DNA of 64,000 bases, taken from the NCBI RefSeq assembly GCF_003946395.1, contig NZ_RHNZ01000014.1:1-64000 (forward strand), written 5' to 3'. Below are positions 1 to 9,067 of the stretch, piece after piece. This stretch comes from Levilactobacillus fuyuanensis (GTDB lineage: Bacteria; Bacillota; Bacilli; Lactobacillales; Lactobacillaceae). Under the pieces are notes generated by a model. The model ran no database searches. It worked only from the letters and a program-made list of their open reading frames with translations, and was not told where the DNA came from. Position numbers and translations under genes: made by a program. Numbering within the stretch: position 1 is the stretch's first letter; each line of letters opens with the position of its first letter.

Positions 1-46
1 GCGCCTTGAGACGCTGGCCAGTAACCCAGGGCTTATAGCCCTCGAG

Positions 47-75
47 AAAACCACCCGTTCAACGGGTGGTTTTTA
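47..75 (+). terminator. Rho-independent terminator of an upstream, off-window gene
   Basis: A 13-bp perfect stem (arms 47-59 and 61-73) closes on a very small loop and runs into a T-tract. It ends a transcript entering from the left. A short open frame stops at TAG 38-40 and could be the tail of that gene, but too little is visible to name it. Confidence 0.85.
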
Positions 76-611
76 TTTGTGCCGCTGTCAATCAATGAAC
101 TTGCACGTGGGGTTAATCGACTAACTGAGGGGGGAGTGGGCACCCAATTGTGGGGATTGTGGCAATCGCCCGATAACTAACCAACCAACTGAATGGATCG
201 GAAATGTGGAGACGGAACTTGTCCGATTAAAAAAACATTTCCCAATAAACTGGTCTGTACCGCGAATTGATTGAAAGGGTTCGGTCGAAGTAAAAGGCTT
301 AACTTGACGGGATTCGGAAACGCTTTCAAAAAAATAAAATTCCGCAAACCCGTGTTATAGCAAGGGTTTTCACGAGATATTAATCCGCATATAAAAAATA
401 GGTGTTGATTTATGCGTATAAATATAATACACTAAGTTTGTTCAGAAATGAAAACGCTTCACAAAGTTAACCGGAATTTTAGGGCTGGCCGGCCAGTCTA
501 GAAGGGTGATTAACACCAGGTGGAACTGCTTCATTTCTATCAATAGTTAAGCGGGAAAAGCCATTATTTAGTTTTTATCTTTGACCCCTTTAAACTTAGG
601 AGGAACGAAAT
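76..611 (+). promoter_or_regulatory. Control region of the arabinose operon: two cre sites, AraR-type operator, promoter
   Basis: No gene lies here. A 16-bp near-palindrome, ATTTATGCGTATAAAT (408-423), matches its own complement at 14 of 16 positions and abuts a -10 box TATAAT (423-428). A second element, ATCCGCA, sits 25 bp upstream at 383-389. This looks like an AraR-family arabinose-responsive operator (inference; araR is not in the window). Two catabolite-responsive-element-like sequences occur: GGAAACGCTTTCA near 316-328 and TGAAAACGCTTCAC at 449-462. The operon is therefore probably arabinose-induced and CcpA-repressed. A long leader (about 430-600) ends in the Shine-Dalgarno AGGAGG near 599-604. 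Confidence 0.75.
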
Positions 612-2015
612 TTGGAAGCGAAAGCGGAAAAGAAAGTTTCAAGTAAATTCATATTCTTCTTTGGATCGTTCGGTGGAATTCTGTTCGGTTACGATATCGG
701 TGTTATGACCGGTGCCTTACCATTCTTGAAGACCGACTGGGCATTGACTAACGCTTCATTAATCGGTTGGGTTACTTCATCAGTTATGTTCGGTGCCATC
801 TTCGGTGCCGCAATTGCTGGTCAACTTGCCGATAAGTTAGGTCGTCGGCGGATGATCTTGTTGTCATCCTTAATCTTCGCTGTTGGATCAATCCTTTGTG
901 GGTTTGCTCCTAACGGTGGGACTTACTACTTAATCGGGATGCGGATCTTCTTGGGGTTAGCCGTTGGTGCTGCCTCAGCCTTGGTCCCAGCCTACATGTC
1001 AGAAATGGCACCAGCGCGTTTGCGTGGTAACCTTTCTGGGATGAACCAGACCATGATTGTTTCTGGGATGTTAATTTCCTACGTTGTCGACTTTCTCTTA
1101 AAAGACATGCCTGGCAATATGTCATGGCGCTTAATGTTAGGCTTGGCTTCAGTGCCTGCCTTCATCCTCTTCTTCGGGGTTCTGAAATTACCAGAATCAC
1201 CACGTTTCTTAATCAAGACTGGTAAACTCGACGAAGCACGTACCGTTCTTTCATACGTACGTAAGCCAGAAGAAATTGACCCAGAAGTTGAATCAATTCA
1301 AAAGACTGCTGAAACTGAAAAGAGTAACTTACAAAAGACTTCATGGGCTACCTTATTCAACAGCAAGTATCGTTACTTAGTTATTGCCGGTGTTGGGGTT
1401 GCGACTTTCCAACAATTCCAAGGTGCCAACGCGATCTTCTACTACATTCCACTGATCGTTGAAAAGGCTACTGGTAACGCCGCAAGTTCTGCTCTGATGT
1501 GGCCAATCATTCAAGGTGTTCTGTTAGTTCTTGGTTCATTACTCTACATCGTGATCGCTGAAAAGTTCAACCGTCGGACGTTGTTGACTATGGGTGGTAC
1601 GGTTATGGCTCTGTCATTCCTGTTACCAGCTATCATCAACAAGTTAGTTCCTAACGCAAGTCCAATGATGATCGTTGTCTTCTTGTCAATCTACGTTGCA
1701 TTCTACTCATTCACTTGGGCACCACTTACCTGGGTCCTCGTTGGTGAAATCTTCCCATTAGCTGTTCGGGGCCGTGCATCTGGTTTAGCTTCATCATTTA
1801 ACTGGATCGGTTCATGGGCTGTTGGTTTGATCTTCCCTATCTTGACTGCTGCAATGTCACAAGAAGCTGTGTTCGCTATCTTCGGTATCATCTGTGTATT
1901 CGGTGTTCTGTTCATTCGTTTCTGCGTTCCAGAAACTCGTGGTCACTCACTTGAAGAAATCGAAGCTCGTGGGACTAACCATGGTAAGAGCAAAGAAGCT
2001 ACGAACAACGACTAG
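612..2015 (+). CDS. Sugar:H+ symporter, major facilitator superfamily (probable L-arabinose transporter)
   Basis: A 467-residue, 12-TM sugar porter expected to bring L-arabinose into the cell with protons. Family signatures are visible: the loop 2-3 motif DKLGRRR at residues 74-80, a YMSEMAPARLRG motif near 128-139, PESPR at 194-198, the QQFQGANAIFYY sugar-site motif at 267-278 and PETRG near 440-444. The start is TTG 612, 8 nt after AGGAGG. It is the first gene of a transporter-araB-araD-araA operon, so arabinose is the likely substrate. Xylose cannot be excluded from sequence. A close paralogue lies at 7161-8570. Confidence 0.9.
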   Translation: MEAKAEKKVSSKFIFFFGSFGGILFGYDIGVMTGALPFLKTDWALTNASLIGWVTSSVMFGAIFGAAIAGQLADKLGRRRMILLSSLIFAVGSILCGFAPNGGTYYLIGMRIFLGLAVGAASALVPAYMSEMAPARLRGNLSGMNQTMIVSGMLISYVVDFLLKDMPGNMSWRLMLGLASVPAFILFFGVLKLPESPRFLIKTGKLDEARTVLSYVRKPEEIDPEVESIQKTAETEKSNLQKTSWATLFNSKYRYLVIAGVGVATFQQFQGANAIFYYIPLIVEKATGNAASSALMWPIIQGVLLVLGSLLYIVIAEKFNRRTLLTMGGTVMALSFLLPAIINKLVPNASPMMIVVFLSIYVAFYSFTWAPLTWVLVGEIFPLAVRGRASGLASSFNWIGSWAVGLIFPILTAAMSQEAVFAIFGIICVFGVLFIRFCVPETRGHSLEEIEARGTNHGKSKEATNND

Positions 2016-2051
2016 TAATTCTCGATTTAAAATTATTGGGAGGTAAGTTAA

Positions 2052-3653
2052 ATGAACTTAGTTGAAACGACTCGCGCTATCGAAGCCGGTGAGGTTTCCT
2101 TAGGGATTGAGTTAGGTTCAACCCGGATTAAAGCGGTATTGGTCACTGATGACTTCAATACTATCGCCTCAGGCAGTTATGTTTGGGAAAACCGCTTTGA
2201 AGACGGTGTCTGGACATATCCTATCGACGAAGTTTGGACTGGAATTCAACAAAGCTACACGCAAATGGCAGCCGATGTACAAAGCAAGTATCACAGTGCT
2301 TTGACTAAGATCAGTGCCGTCGGGGTCAGTGCCATGATGCATGGTTACTTGGCATTCGATAAGAGTGGCAAATTGTTGGTACCATTCCGGACTTGGCGGA
2401 ACAACATCACGGAACAATCCGCTGATGAATTGACCAAGTTGTTCGATTTCAACATTCCACAACGTTGGAGTATTGCTCATCTGTACCAAGCTATCCTGAA
2501 TGGTGAAGACCACGTTCGCAACGTGAACTTCATTACCAGTTTAGCCGGCTACGTAACTTGGAAATTATCTGGCGAAAAGGTCTTAGGTGTTGGGGATGCT
2601 TCTGGTGTCTTCCCAATCGATGACAAGACGGGTTCTTACGACAAGAAGATGTTGGAGAAATTCAGCAACCTCGACAACGTTAAGCAATACCCTTGGGACA
2701 TCGAAGACATCTTGCCTGATATCTTACCAGCTGGTAAGGTTGCCGGTCACTTGACCGCTGAAGGGGCTAGTCTCCTGGATGCTAATGGCAACTTGGAAGC
2801 CGGTAGTGTGATGGCACCACCTGAAGGGGATGCTGGTACCGGGATGGTTGGTACGAACAGTGTGCGGAAGCGGACTGGGAATATCTCCGTTGGGACCTCA
2901 TCCTTCTCCATGAACGTCTTGGACAAGCCATTGACTAAGGTTTACCGCGATATTGATATCGTGATGACCCCAGATGGCTCACCAGTAGCCATGGTCCACA
3001 TTAACAACTGTTCTTCAGATATTAATGCTTGGGCTAGTGTCTTCAACGAATTTGCTGCCCGTTTGGGTGTTGAATTGAAGCCAGACCGTCTGTACGAAAC
3101 GCTCTTCTTAGAAGCAGCTAAGGCAGACCCAGATGCTGGTGGATTGGTCAACTACAGCTATCAATCTGGTGAAAATATCACCAAGATCAAGGCTGGTCGT
3201 CCATTATTCGTCCGGACACCAAACAGCAAGTTTAGCTTACCAAACTTCATGCAAACTCAGTTATACGCTGCCTTTGCACCATTGAAGATTGGGATGGACA
3301 TCTTGATCAATCAAGAACATGTTCATACTGATGTTATGATTGCCCAAGGTGGTTTATTCCGGACACCTGTTATTGGTCAACAAGTTTTGGCCAATGCGTT
3401 GAACGTGCCAATCACTGTTATGAGTACTGCCGGCGAAGGTGGTCCATGGGGGATGGCGGTCTTAGCTGTATATGCTAAGCGCGATACCGATGAATCATTG
3501 GAAGACTTCTTGGATCAAGAAGTGTTCACGAACCCAGAATCCATGACTTTGAGTCCAGAACCTGAAGGGGTTGCTGGATACCAGAAGTTCATCGAAAAGT
3601 ATCAAGGTGGCTTGCCGGTGGAAGCTGCCGCTGGCGATGCAATTAGCGACTAA
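2052..3653 (+). CDS. araB: Ribulokinase
   Basis: A cytoplasmic FGGY-family sugar kinase, 533 residues. It phosphorylates L-ribulose to L-ribulose 5-phosphate with ATP, the second step of arabinose breakdown. The N-terminal ATPase-fold motif GIELGSTRIKAVLV is at about residues 18-31, and a glycine-rich EGDAGTGMVGTNSV stretch lies mid-protein, as expected for the fold. The ATG follows GGGAGGT by 7 nt. It sits 36 bp after the transporter and 17 bp before araD, consistent with one transcript. Length and context fit the Lactobacillus AraB subfamily; xylulokinase is the alternative but is made unlikely by araD and araA next door. Confidence 0.93.
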   Translation: MNLVETTRAIEAGEVSLGIELGSTRIKAVLVTDDFNTIASGSYVWENRFEDGVWTYPIDEVWTGIQQSYTQMAADVQSKYHSALTKISAVGVSAMMHGYLAFDKSGKLLVPFRTWRNNITEQSADELTKLFDFNIPQRWSIAHLYQAILNGEDHVRNVNFITSLAGYVTWKLSGEKVLGVGDASGVFPIDDKTGSYDKKMLEKFSNLDNVKQYPWDIEDILPDILPAGKVAGHLTAEGASLLDANGNLEAGSVMAPPEGDAGTGMVGTNSVRKRTGNISVGTSSFSMNVLDKPLTKVYRDIDIVMTPDGSPVAMVHINNCSSDINAWASVFNEFAARLGVELKPDRLYETLFLEAAKADPDAGGLVNYSYQSGENITKIKAGRPLFVRTPNSKFSLPNFMQTQLYAAFAPLKIGMDILINQEHVHTDVMIAQGGLFRTPVIGQQVLANALNVPITVMSTAGEGGPWGMAVLAVYAKRDTDESLEDFLDQEVFTNPESMTLSPEPEGVAGYQKFIEKYQGGLPVEAAAGDAISD

Positions 3654-3670
3654 GAGAGGAAGTTAATTGA

Positions 3671-4399
3671 ATGTTAGAGGAATTAAAGCAAGAGGTTTAC
3701 GAAGCCAACATGCAATTGCCAAAGCTTGGCCTGGTTACCTTTACTTGGGGTAACGTTTCCGGGATCGACCGGGAAAAGGGTCTGTTCGTCATCAAGCCTT
3801 CAGGGGTTGATTACGACAAGCTGAAGCCTAGCGACTTGGTCGTCGTAAACTTGCAAGGTGAAGTTGTTGAAGGGGACATGAACCCATCCAGCGACACACC
3901 AACGCATACGGTACTTTACAACGCATTTCCAAACATTGGTGGGATTGTGCACACGCACTCTCCATGGGCCGTATCCTATGCTGGCGCCAACTTAGACGTT
4001 CCAGCAATGAACACGACGCACGCCGACACGTTCTACGGTGATGTTCCAGCGGCCGATGCATTGACCAAGGAAGAAATCGAAGAAGACTACGAAGGCAATA
4101 CGGGTAAAACCATTGTCAAGACCTTCAAGGAACGTGGTTTGGATTACGAAGCTATTCCAGCCGCTCTGGTTAGTCAACATGGGCCATTCGCTTGGGGTCC
4201 TACTCCAGCTAAGGCCGTGTACAATGCCAAAGTTTTGGAAGTGGTTGCTGAAGAAGATTATCACTCCATGCAATTAACCCATAAGAACCTGGAATTGCCA
4301 CAATATCTGTTGGATAAGCACTATTACCGTAAGCACGGTAAGAACGCTTATTATGGGCAAAACAATGCCAAGTCGCAGAGTCATGCGGCGCGTGAATAA
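3671..4399 (+). CDS. araD: L-ribulose-5-phosphate 4-epimerase
   Basis: Converts L-ribulose 5-phosphate to D-xylulose 5-phosphate, which in heterofermentative lactobacilli enters the phosphoketolase pathway. The 242-residue class II aldolase/epimerase fold shows the expected zinc ligands: the HTH pair His94 and His96 and a later His170. Asn28 of the WGN motif and Asp75 also match known active-site positions of the family. The ATG at 3671 follows an AGAGGAAG ribosome site. It lies between araB and araA in the operon. Confidence 0.95.
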   Translation: MLEELKQEVYEANMQLPKLGLVTFTWGNVSGIDREKGLFVIKPSGVDYDKLKPSDLVVVNLQGEVVEGDMNPSSDTPTHTVLYNAFPNIGGIVHTHSPWAVSYAGANLDVPAMNTTHADTFYGDVPAADALTKEEIEEDYEGNTGKTIVKTFKERGLDYEAIPAALVSQHGPFAWGPTPAKAVYNAKVLEVVAEEDYHSMQLTHKNLELPQYLLDKHYYRKHGKNAYYGQNNAKSQSHAARE

Positions 4400-4456
4400 T
4401 CTGGTATCAATTGCTTCATGAATAACAATCAATTATATAGAAGGAGTGCTTAAATT

Positions 4457-5881
4457 ATGTTATCAGTTCCTGATTATGAATTTTGGTTTGTTACCGGTAG
4501 TCAACATCTCTATGGTGAAGAACAATTGAAGTCTGTTGCCAAGGATGCTCAAGACATTGCCGACAAGTTAAACGCAAGCGGCAAGTTACCTTACAAGGTT
4601 GTCTTCAAGGATGTTATGACGACTGCCGAAAGCATCACTAACTTCATGAAGGAAGTTAACTACAACGATAAAGTTGCCGGGGTTATTACCTGGATGCACA
4701 CGTTCTCTCCAGCCAAGAACTGGATCCGTGGGACTGAATTGTTGCAAAAGCCATTACTTCACTTGGCTACGCAATACTTAAACAAGATTCCATACGCTGA
4801 CATTGACTTTGATTACATGAACTTGAACCAAAGTGCGCATGGTGACCGTGAATATGCTTACATCAATGCTCGTTTACAAAAGAACAACAAGATCGTTTAC
4901 GGCTACTGGGGTGACGAAGAAGTCCAAGACAAGATTGCTTCTTGGGAAGATGTTGCTGTAGCTTACAACGAAAGCTTCAAGGTTAAGGTTGCTCGTTTCG
5001 GAGACACCATGCGTAACGTTGCCGTTACTGAAGGTGACAAAGTACAAGCACAAATCCAAATGGGCTGGACTGTTGACTACTACGGTATCGGTGACTTAGT
5101 TGAAGAAATCAACAAGGTTAAGGATGCTGACATCGACAAGGAATACACTGACTTGGAAAGCAAGTACACCATGGTTCAAGGCGACAACGATGCTGACAAG
5201 TACAAGCATTCAGTACGTGTTCAATTGAAGCAATACCTTGGAATCAAGAGCTTCTTGGAAAAGGGTGGCTACACTGCCTTCACCACGAACTTCGAAGACC
5301 TCTGGGGTATGGAACAATTACCTGGTTTAGCCGCACAATTGTTAATTCGTGACGGTTATGGCTTCGGTGCCGAAGGTGACTGGAAGACCGCTGCTCTTGG
5401 CCGTGTCATGAAGATCATGTCCCACGGTAAGAAGACTGCCTTCATGGAAGACTACACACTTGACTTACGTGAGGGTCACAAGGCTATCCTTGGTTCTCAC
5501 ATGCTGGAAGTTGACCCAACTATCGCTTCCGACAAGCCTCGTGTTGAAGTTCACCCATTGGACATTGGTGGTAAGGCTGACCCTGCACGTCTTGTCTTCA
5601 CTGGTTCAGAAGGTGACGCCATTGACGTTACTGTCTCTGACTTCCGTGACGGCTTCAAGATGATCAGTTACGCCGTAGCTGCCCACAAGCCAGAAGCTGA
5701 GACTCCTAAGTTGCCAGTTGCTAAGCAACTCTGGACGCCAAAGGTTGGCCTTGAAAAGGGTGCCTTAGCTTGGATGCAAGCCGGTGGTGGTCACCACACT
5801 ATGCTCTCATTCGCTCTGACTGAAGAACAAATGGAAGACTTTGCTACTATGGTTAACATGAACAAGGCATTCATCAAATAG
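4457..5881 (+). CDS. araA: L-arabinose isomerase
   Basis: Isomerises L-arabinose to L-ribulose, the entry step of the pathway, using Mn2+. At 474 residues it has normal length. The N-terminal [13 protein letters not shown] signature is at residues 8-20. Metal and catalytic residues are recognisable in [25 protein letters not shown] and the C-terminal GGGHHTML motif. The ATG follows AAGGAG by about 10 nt. It is the last gene of the ara operon and is followed by an intrinsic terminator. The araB-araD-araA gene order is typical of lactobacilli. Confidence 0.97.
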   Translation: MLSVPDYEFWFVTGSQHLYGEEQLKSVAKDAQDIADKLNASGKLPYKVVFKDVMTTAESITNFMKEVNYNDKVAGVITWMHTFSPAKNWIRGTELLQKPLLHLATQYLNKIPYADIDFDYMNLNQSAHGDREYAYINARLQKNNKIVYGYWGDEEVQDKIASWEDVAVAYNESFKVKVARFGDTMRNVAVTEGDKVQAQIQMGWTVDYYGIGDLVEEINKVKDADIDKEYTDLESKYTMVQGDNDADKYKHSVRVQLKQYLGIKSFLEKGGYTAFTTNFEDLWGMEQLPGLAAQLLIRDGYGFGAEGDWKTAALGRVMKIMSHGKKTAFMEDYTLDLREGHKAILGSHMLEVDPTIASDKPRVEVHPLDIGGKADPARLVFTGSEGDAIDVTVSDFRDGFKMISYAVAAHKPEAETPKLPVAKQLWTPKVGLEKGALAWMQAGGGHHTMLSFALTEEQMEDFATMVNMNKAFIK

Positions 5882-5894
5882 TCATTAATGACTG

Positions 5895-5940
5895 AAAAAA
5901 TGGTTGGGGTTGCCGAGAGCAGCTCCGGCCATTTTTGTTT
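5895..5940 (+). terminator. Terminator of the ara operon
   Basis: An imperfect hairpin starts in an A-run (AAAAAATGG) and closes with CCATTTTT, giving a T-tract straight after araA. Its position 14 bp beyond the stop codon supports it as the operon end. Confidence 0.8.
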
Positions 5941-6184
5941 AACCAGTCAAGCGGCCGACGATTGTGACGTGGAATGGGTAAGTGAGACAGTGAAAATGTG
6001 GTCAGGTAGGTTCTAGATGTTGAGTCGTCGTTCTCAGCAACGTCTTGAGGCGTTGATTGCGCACTGAGAGACGATTGAACTCGTTGCGAGGCTGTGGTGA
6101 CCGGTTCTAGCTGTGCTTGTTAGCTATTGTGTGTTGTCAGATCGGATCGTGGCTTCAACAGGAACGTGCAAGGAGGAAGAGAAT
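5941..6184 (+). other. Intergenic region with a two-layer hairpin before the acetyltransferase
   Basis: No gene is supported. A foldable element is present: arms near 6025-6037 (TCGTCGTTCTCAG) and 6064-6074 (CTGAGAGACGA) enclose a smaller hairpin with CAACG/CGTTG arms. It could be a 5' leader structure or a mobile palindromic remnant; function unknown. The ribosome site AGGAGGAAG lies at its right edge. Confidence 0.4.
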
Positions 6185-6748
6185 ATGGGAAAATCAGAAA
6201 AAGAGAAAATGATCACCGGTGAGTTGTTCGACGTTTATAACGACGAATTGGTTGCCGAACGGGGTGCCGCTCGTAAGCAAGTCGAAGCCATCAATGCTTT
6301 AGGGGAAAGCGATCCCGAACAGAGTGAAAAGCTCGTTAAGAAGCTCTTTGGTTCCACGGGTAAGGACGTTAGTGTTCATGCGAGCTTCAAGTGTGATTAC
6401 GGCTATAACATCTACGTGGATGAGGATTTCTTTGCCAACTATGATTGTGTGATGCTCGATGTTGCCCCTATTCGAATCGGGAAACATTGCTTATTAGGGC
6501 CCAAGGTACAGATCTATTCCGTGAACCATCCGGCAGATCCTAAGTTGCGACGTAACGGTGCCATGGGTATCGGTAAGCCTGTGACCCTGGGCGATGATGT
6601 CTGGGTCGGTGGTGGTGCCATTATCTGCCCTGGCGTAACGTTAGGGAATAACGTGATCGTTGGTGCTGGTAGCGTGGTCACGAAGTCTTTTGGAGACAAC
6701 GTGGTTGTTGCAGGTAATCCAGCCCGGGTCGTTAAGCACTTAGATTAG
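6185..6748 (+). CDS. Sugar O-acetyltransferase of the maltose/galactoside acetyltransferase type
   Basis: A 187-residue acetyl-CoA-dependent transferase with a left-handed beta-helix built from hexapeptide repeats (for example IRIGKHCLLGPKVQI and VTLGDDVWVGGGAIICPGV). An N-terminal Mac domain carries GELFDVYNDELVAER. The catalytic histidine is probably His115 in YSVNHPADP. The family acetylates maltose, glucose or galactosides and is often linked to sugar uptake, perhaps to detoxify excess sugars. ATG 6185 was chosen because AGGAGGAAGAG lies directly upstream; a longer frame back to 6113 has no ribosome site. It stands alone between two arabinose-type symporters. Confidence 0.88.
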   Translation: MGKSEKEKMITGELFDVYNDELVAERGAARKQVEAINALGESDPEQSEKLVKKLFGSTGKDVSVHASFKCDYGYNIYVDEDFFANYDCVMLDVAPIRIGKHCLLGPKVQIYSVNHPADPKLRRNGAMGIGKPVTLGDDVWVGGGAIICPGVTLGNNVIVGAGSVVTKSFGDNVVVAGNPARVVKHLD

Positions 6749-6762
6749 ACCGACTATACCAG

Positions 6763-6790
6763 GTTCAAAGGGTGAAAGATACCTTTGAAC
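6763..6790 (+). other. Short inverted repeat behind the acetyltransferase
   Basis: Arms GTTCAAAGG (6763-6771) and CCTTTGAAC (6782-6790) are perfectly complementary around a 10-nt loop. No T-tract follows, so it is not the terminator, which lies just downstream. It may stabilise or mark the 3' end of the message. Confidence 0.5.
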
Positions 6791-6804
6791 GGTAATCCAT
6801 TATT

Positions 6805-6867
6805 AAGTGACTCATCAGAACGCTTCCATCCTTATGGGTGAGGGGTTCTGATGAGTCACTTTTTTTG
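6805..6867 (+). terminator. Strong intrinsic terminator
   Basis: A perfect 17-bp stem (6805-6821 with 6845-6861) is followed by a run of T. It ends the acetyltransferase transcript and insulates the promoter of the next symporter. Confidence 0.93.
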
Positions 6868-6929
6868 TGATAAAAAGTCAATTTGCGAAAAAACTTTTAG
6901 AGCAAGCGGTTGCTTTCATACCGGGATTT

Positions 6930-7160
6930 GTTAAAGAAAGCGCTTTGAAAAATCATCCGCACAATCAAAAACACTATTGATTTATCCGTATAACTGTTCT
7001 AAAATACTTGTATTGCGTTTGTGAAAACGTTTTACCTAAATTCTGGTAAACACCGGTTTTCCTGACGTTGAAACGATAACTATGATTTATCGGACCAATT
7101 TACCTTTAGCCCGATTTGGCACAGAGAGAACACGCAGAGACATTGGGAGGTATTTTTAAA
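6930..7160 (+). promoter_or_regulatory. Control region of the second symporter, matching that of the ara operon
   Basis: A cre-like GAAAGCGCTTTGA (6936-6948) is followed by ATCCGCA (6955-6961). Exactly 25 bp on from the start of that motif comes ATTTATCCGTATAACT (6980-6995), identical at 14 of 16 positions to the palindrome before the ara operon. A -10-like TAAAAT is at 7000-7005 and a second cre-like TGAAAACGTTTTAC at 7022-7035. The order and spacing repeat those at 383-462. The long frame starting at TTG 7116 lies in this leader and has no ribosome site. Confidence 0.75.
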
Positions 7161-8570
7161 GTGAAAGGCAACAAGAAAATTTCAAGCGGTTACATCTATT
7201 TCTTTGGCTCCTTCGGGGGGATTTTATTCGGTTATGACATCGGGGTCATGACGGGGGCATTACCATTCCTCGAGACGGACTGGAGCTTGTCCAACGCAAC
7301 ACTAATTGGCTGGATCACTTCAGCCGTTATGTTTGGGGCTATCTTTGGTGGCGCGCTTTCTGGTCAACTGTCAGATAAGCTTGGGCGGCGGAAGATGATT
7401 CTGCTTTCAGCCTTGATTTTTGCGCTGGGGTCCTTGATGTCCGCCATGGTGCCTAACCTGGGCGAATACTACCTGATTGGCGTCCGAATCTTCCTTGGTT
7501 TGGCCGTAGGGGCTGCTTCAGCGCTAGTGCCAGCCTACATGTCCGAAATGTCTCCAGCACGGTTACGAGGCCGGTTAACGGGGATCAACCAGACGATGAT
7601 TGTCTCCGGGATGTTGATTTCCTACGTTGTCGACTTTCTTCTGAAAGGGTTGCCAGAAGCCTTCGCTTGGCGACTGATGCTTGGCTCCGCTGCAATTCCC
7701 GCAATTATTTTATTTGCTGGGGTGCTCCGGTTACCAGAATCACCACGTTTCTTAATTAAAAATGGGCAATTAGACGCCGCTCGAACGGTCTTGAGCTACA
7801 TTCGTCCGGCTGATGAAATTGAAGACGAGATTGCGACGATTCAAAGCACGGCTAAAACGGAAAGTGTTGCTGCTAAGAATACCTCTTGGGCAACGTTATT
7901 CTCCGGTAAATACCGTTACCTAGTGATTGCTGGGGTCGGTGTCGCGGCTTTCCAGCAATTCCAAGGTGCCAATGCTATTTTCTACTACATTCCACTGATC
8001 GTGCAACAGGCTACCGGGAGCGCTGCTAGCAATGCTCTGATGTGGCCAATTATTCAAGGTATTATTCTCGTTGTTGGGTCCTTAGTCTTCCTGTGGATCG
8101 CCGATAAATTCAATCGGCGGGCACTGTTGATCTTGGGCGGGGCCGTCATGGGTCTGTCCTTCCTATTGCCAGCCTTCCTGAATGTGACGCACCTCAACAG
8201 TAACCCCATGTTGATTGTGGTCTTCCTGTCCATCTACGTGGCGTTCTACTCCTTCACGTGGGCGCCGCTGACCTGGGTGCTGATTGGGGAAGTCTTCCCA
8301 TTGGCCGTCCGTGGTCGGGCTTCCGGCTTGGCTTCATCCTTTAACTGGATCGGGTCATTCGCCGTAGGTCTGTTATTCCCAGTCATGACCGCTGCCATGT
8401 CTCAAGAAGCTGTTTTCGCCATCTTTGGGGTAATCTGCTTGCTGGGTGTGGTTTTCGTCCGGTTCTGTGTTCCAGAAACTAAGGGACGGACGCTGGAAGA
8501 AATCGAACAACAGGGGACGCATGCTAAGGAAACCGAAACCTTGGCTGCCTCTGAGGACTACACGGAGTAA
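7161..8570 (+). CDS. Second sugar:H+ symporter (paralogue of the arabinose transporter)
   Basis: A 469-residue, 12-TM sugar porter very similar along its whole length to the product of 612-2015. It keeps DKLGRR, PESPR, QQFQGANAIFYY and PETKG. The start is taken as GTG 7161 because GGGAGG stands 10 nt upstream, and it makes the N-terminus match the paralogue; TTG 7116 would add 15 unsupported residues. The shared operator argues for the same inducer, probably L-arabinose. The tails differ, so affinity or substrate range may have diverged. It is a single-gene transcript ended by a hairpin. Confidence 0.88.
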   Translation: MKGNKKISSGYIYFFGSFGGILFGYDIGVMTGALPFLETDWSLSNATLIGWITSAVMFGAIFGGALSGQLSDKLGRRKMILLSALIFALGSLMSAMVPNLGEYYLIGVRIFLGLAVGAASALVPAYMSEMSPARLRGRLTGINQTMIVSGMLISYVVDFLLKGLPEAFAWRLMLGSAAIPAIILFAGVLRLPESPRFLIKNGQLDAARTVLSYIRPADEIEDEIATIQSTAKTESVAAKNTSWATLFSGKYRYLVIAGVGVAAFQQFQGANAIFYYIPLIVQQATGSAASNALMWPIIQGIILVVGSLVFLWIADKFNRRALLILGGAVMGLSFLLPAFLNVTHLNSNPMLIVVFLSIYVAFYSFTWAPLTWVLIGEVFPLAVRGRASGLASSFNWIGSFAVGLLFPVMTAAMSQEAVFAIFGVICLLGVVFVRFCVPETKGRTLEEIEQQGTHAKETETLAASEDYTE

Positions 8571-8584
8571 TTTAATAGACGACA

Positions 8585-8634
8585 AAAAAGTCACAAGTAC
8601 CTGCGATTTAGTTCGCAAGTCCCTGTGACTTTTT
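8585..8634. terminator. Bidirectional terminator
   Basis: AAAAAGTCACA (8585-8595) pairs with TGTGACTTTTT (8624-8634), with an inner GCGA/TCGC helix. A-run and T-run flank both sides, so it can end the symporter from the left and the small minus-strand gene from the right. Confidence 0.88.
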
Positions 8635-8653
8635 AGCAGTTGATTACTGAACT

Positions 8654-8848
8654 CTAGATGAAGCAGACCCAGCTACCCATGCCCAACAATCCAATTCCAA
8701 CGACTGTAAAGATAATCAGTAAGGTCCTCGTGTCGGCATCGGCCTTGTGGTTTGTTTGTGGAAATAACTTAAAGATGATAAAAATCAGCAACGCAATTCC
8801 CGCTAATAGTATTAGTGTCCCCGTTAAGATATTGTGCGACATCATCAT
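8654..8848 (-). CDS. Small two-span membrane protein of unknown function
   Basis: A 64-residue protein with two hydrophobic spans (about residues 8-26 and 43-60) joined by a short charged linker containing NHKADADTRT. No family is recognised. GGGGGAG lies 6-7 nt before the ATG, and the frame begins Met-Met-Met, so the exact start may be one or two codons later. A TATAAT on the minus strand at 8875-8880 could be its -10. The overlapping plus-strand frame has no ribosome site and reads as antisense. Confidence 0.6.
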   Translation of the reverse strand: MMMSHNILTGTLILLAGIALLIFIIFKLFPQTNHKADADTRTLLIIFTVVGIGLLGMGSWVCFI

Positions 8849-9067
8849 AATTTTCTCCCCCTTTAACTGGTTTTATTATAACGACTCGGCCAGACTAATG
8901 CCAGAAAAGGGTGAAATAATTCCCGCCACTTCTATGCCTATGTTAAAATGTATCGTGATTAGAAGAATTTTACCCACGCCTACTGCAGTTGCAGTCGGGT
9001 TATCAAATAAGCAATTAACGAGTGTCAATTTGTAATCAGAACTAACAGCACATAAGGGGTGACGAGA

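Noticed and set aside
1-40. Possible 3' end of an integrase-like gene at the window start
   Set aside because: Only about 12 codons are visible; no family can be supported.
7116-7160. Longer start for the second symporter (TTG 7116)
   Set aside because: No ribosome site; the added residues do not match the paralogue and GGGAGG lies before GTG 7161.
8658-9035. 125-residue plus-strand frame over the small membrane protein
   Set aside because: No ribosome site, antisense to a better-supported gene, and composition of a shadow frame.
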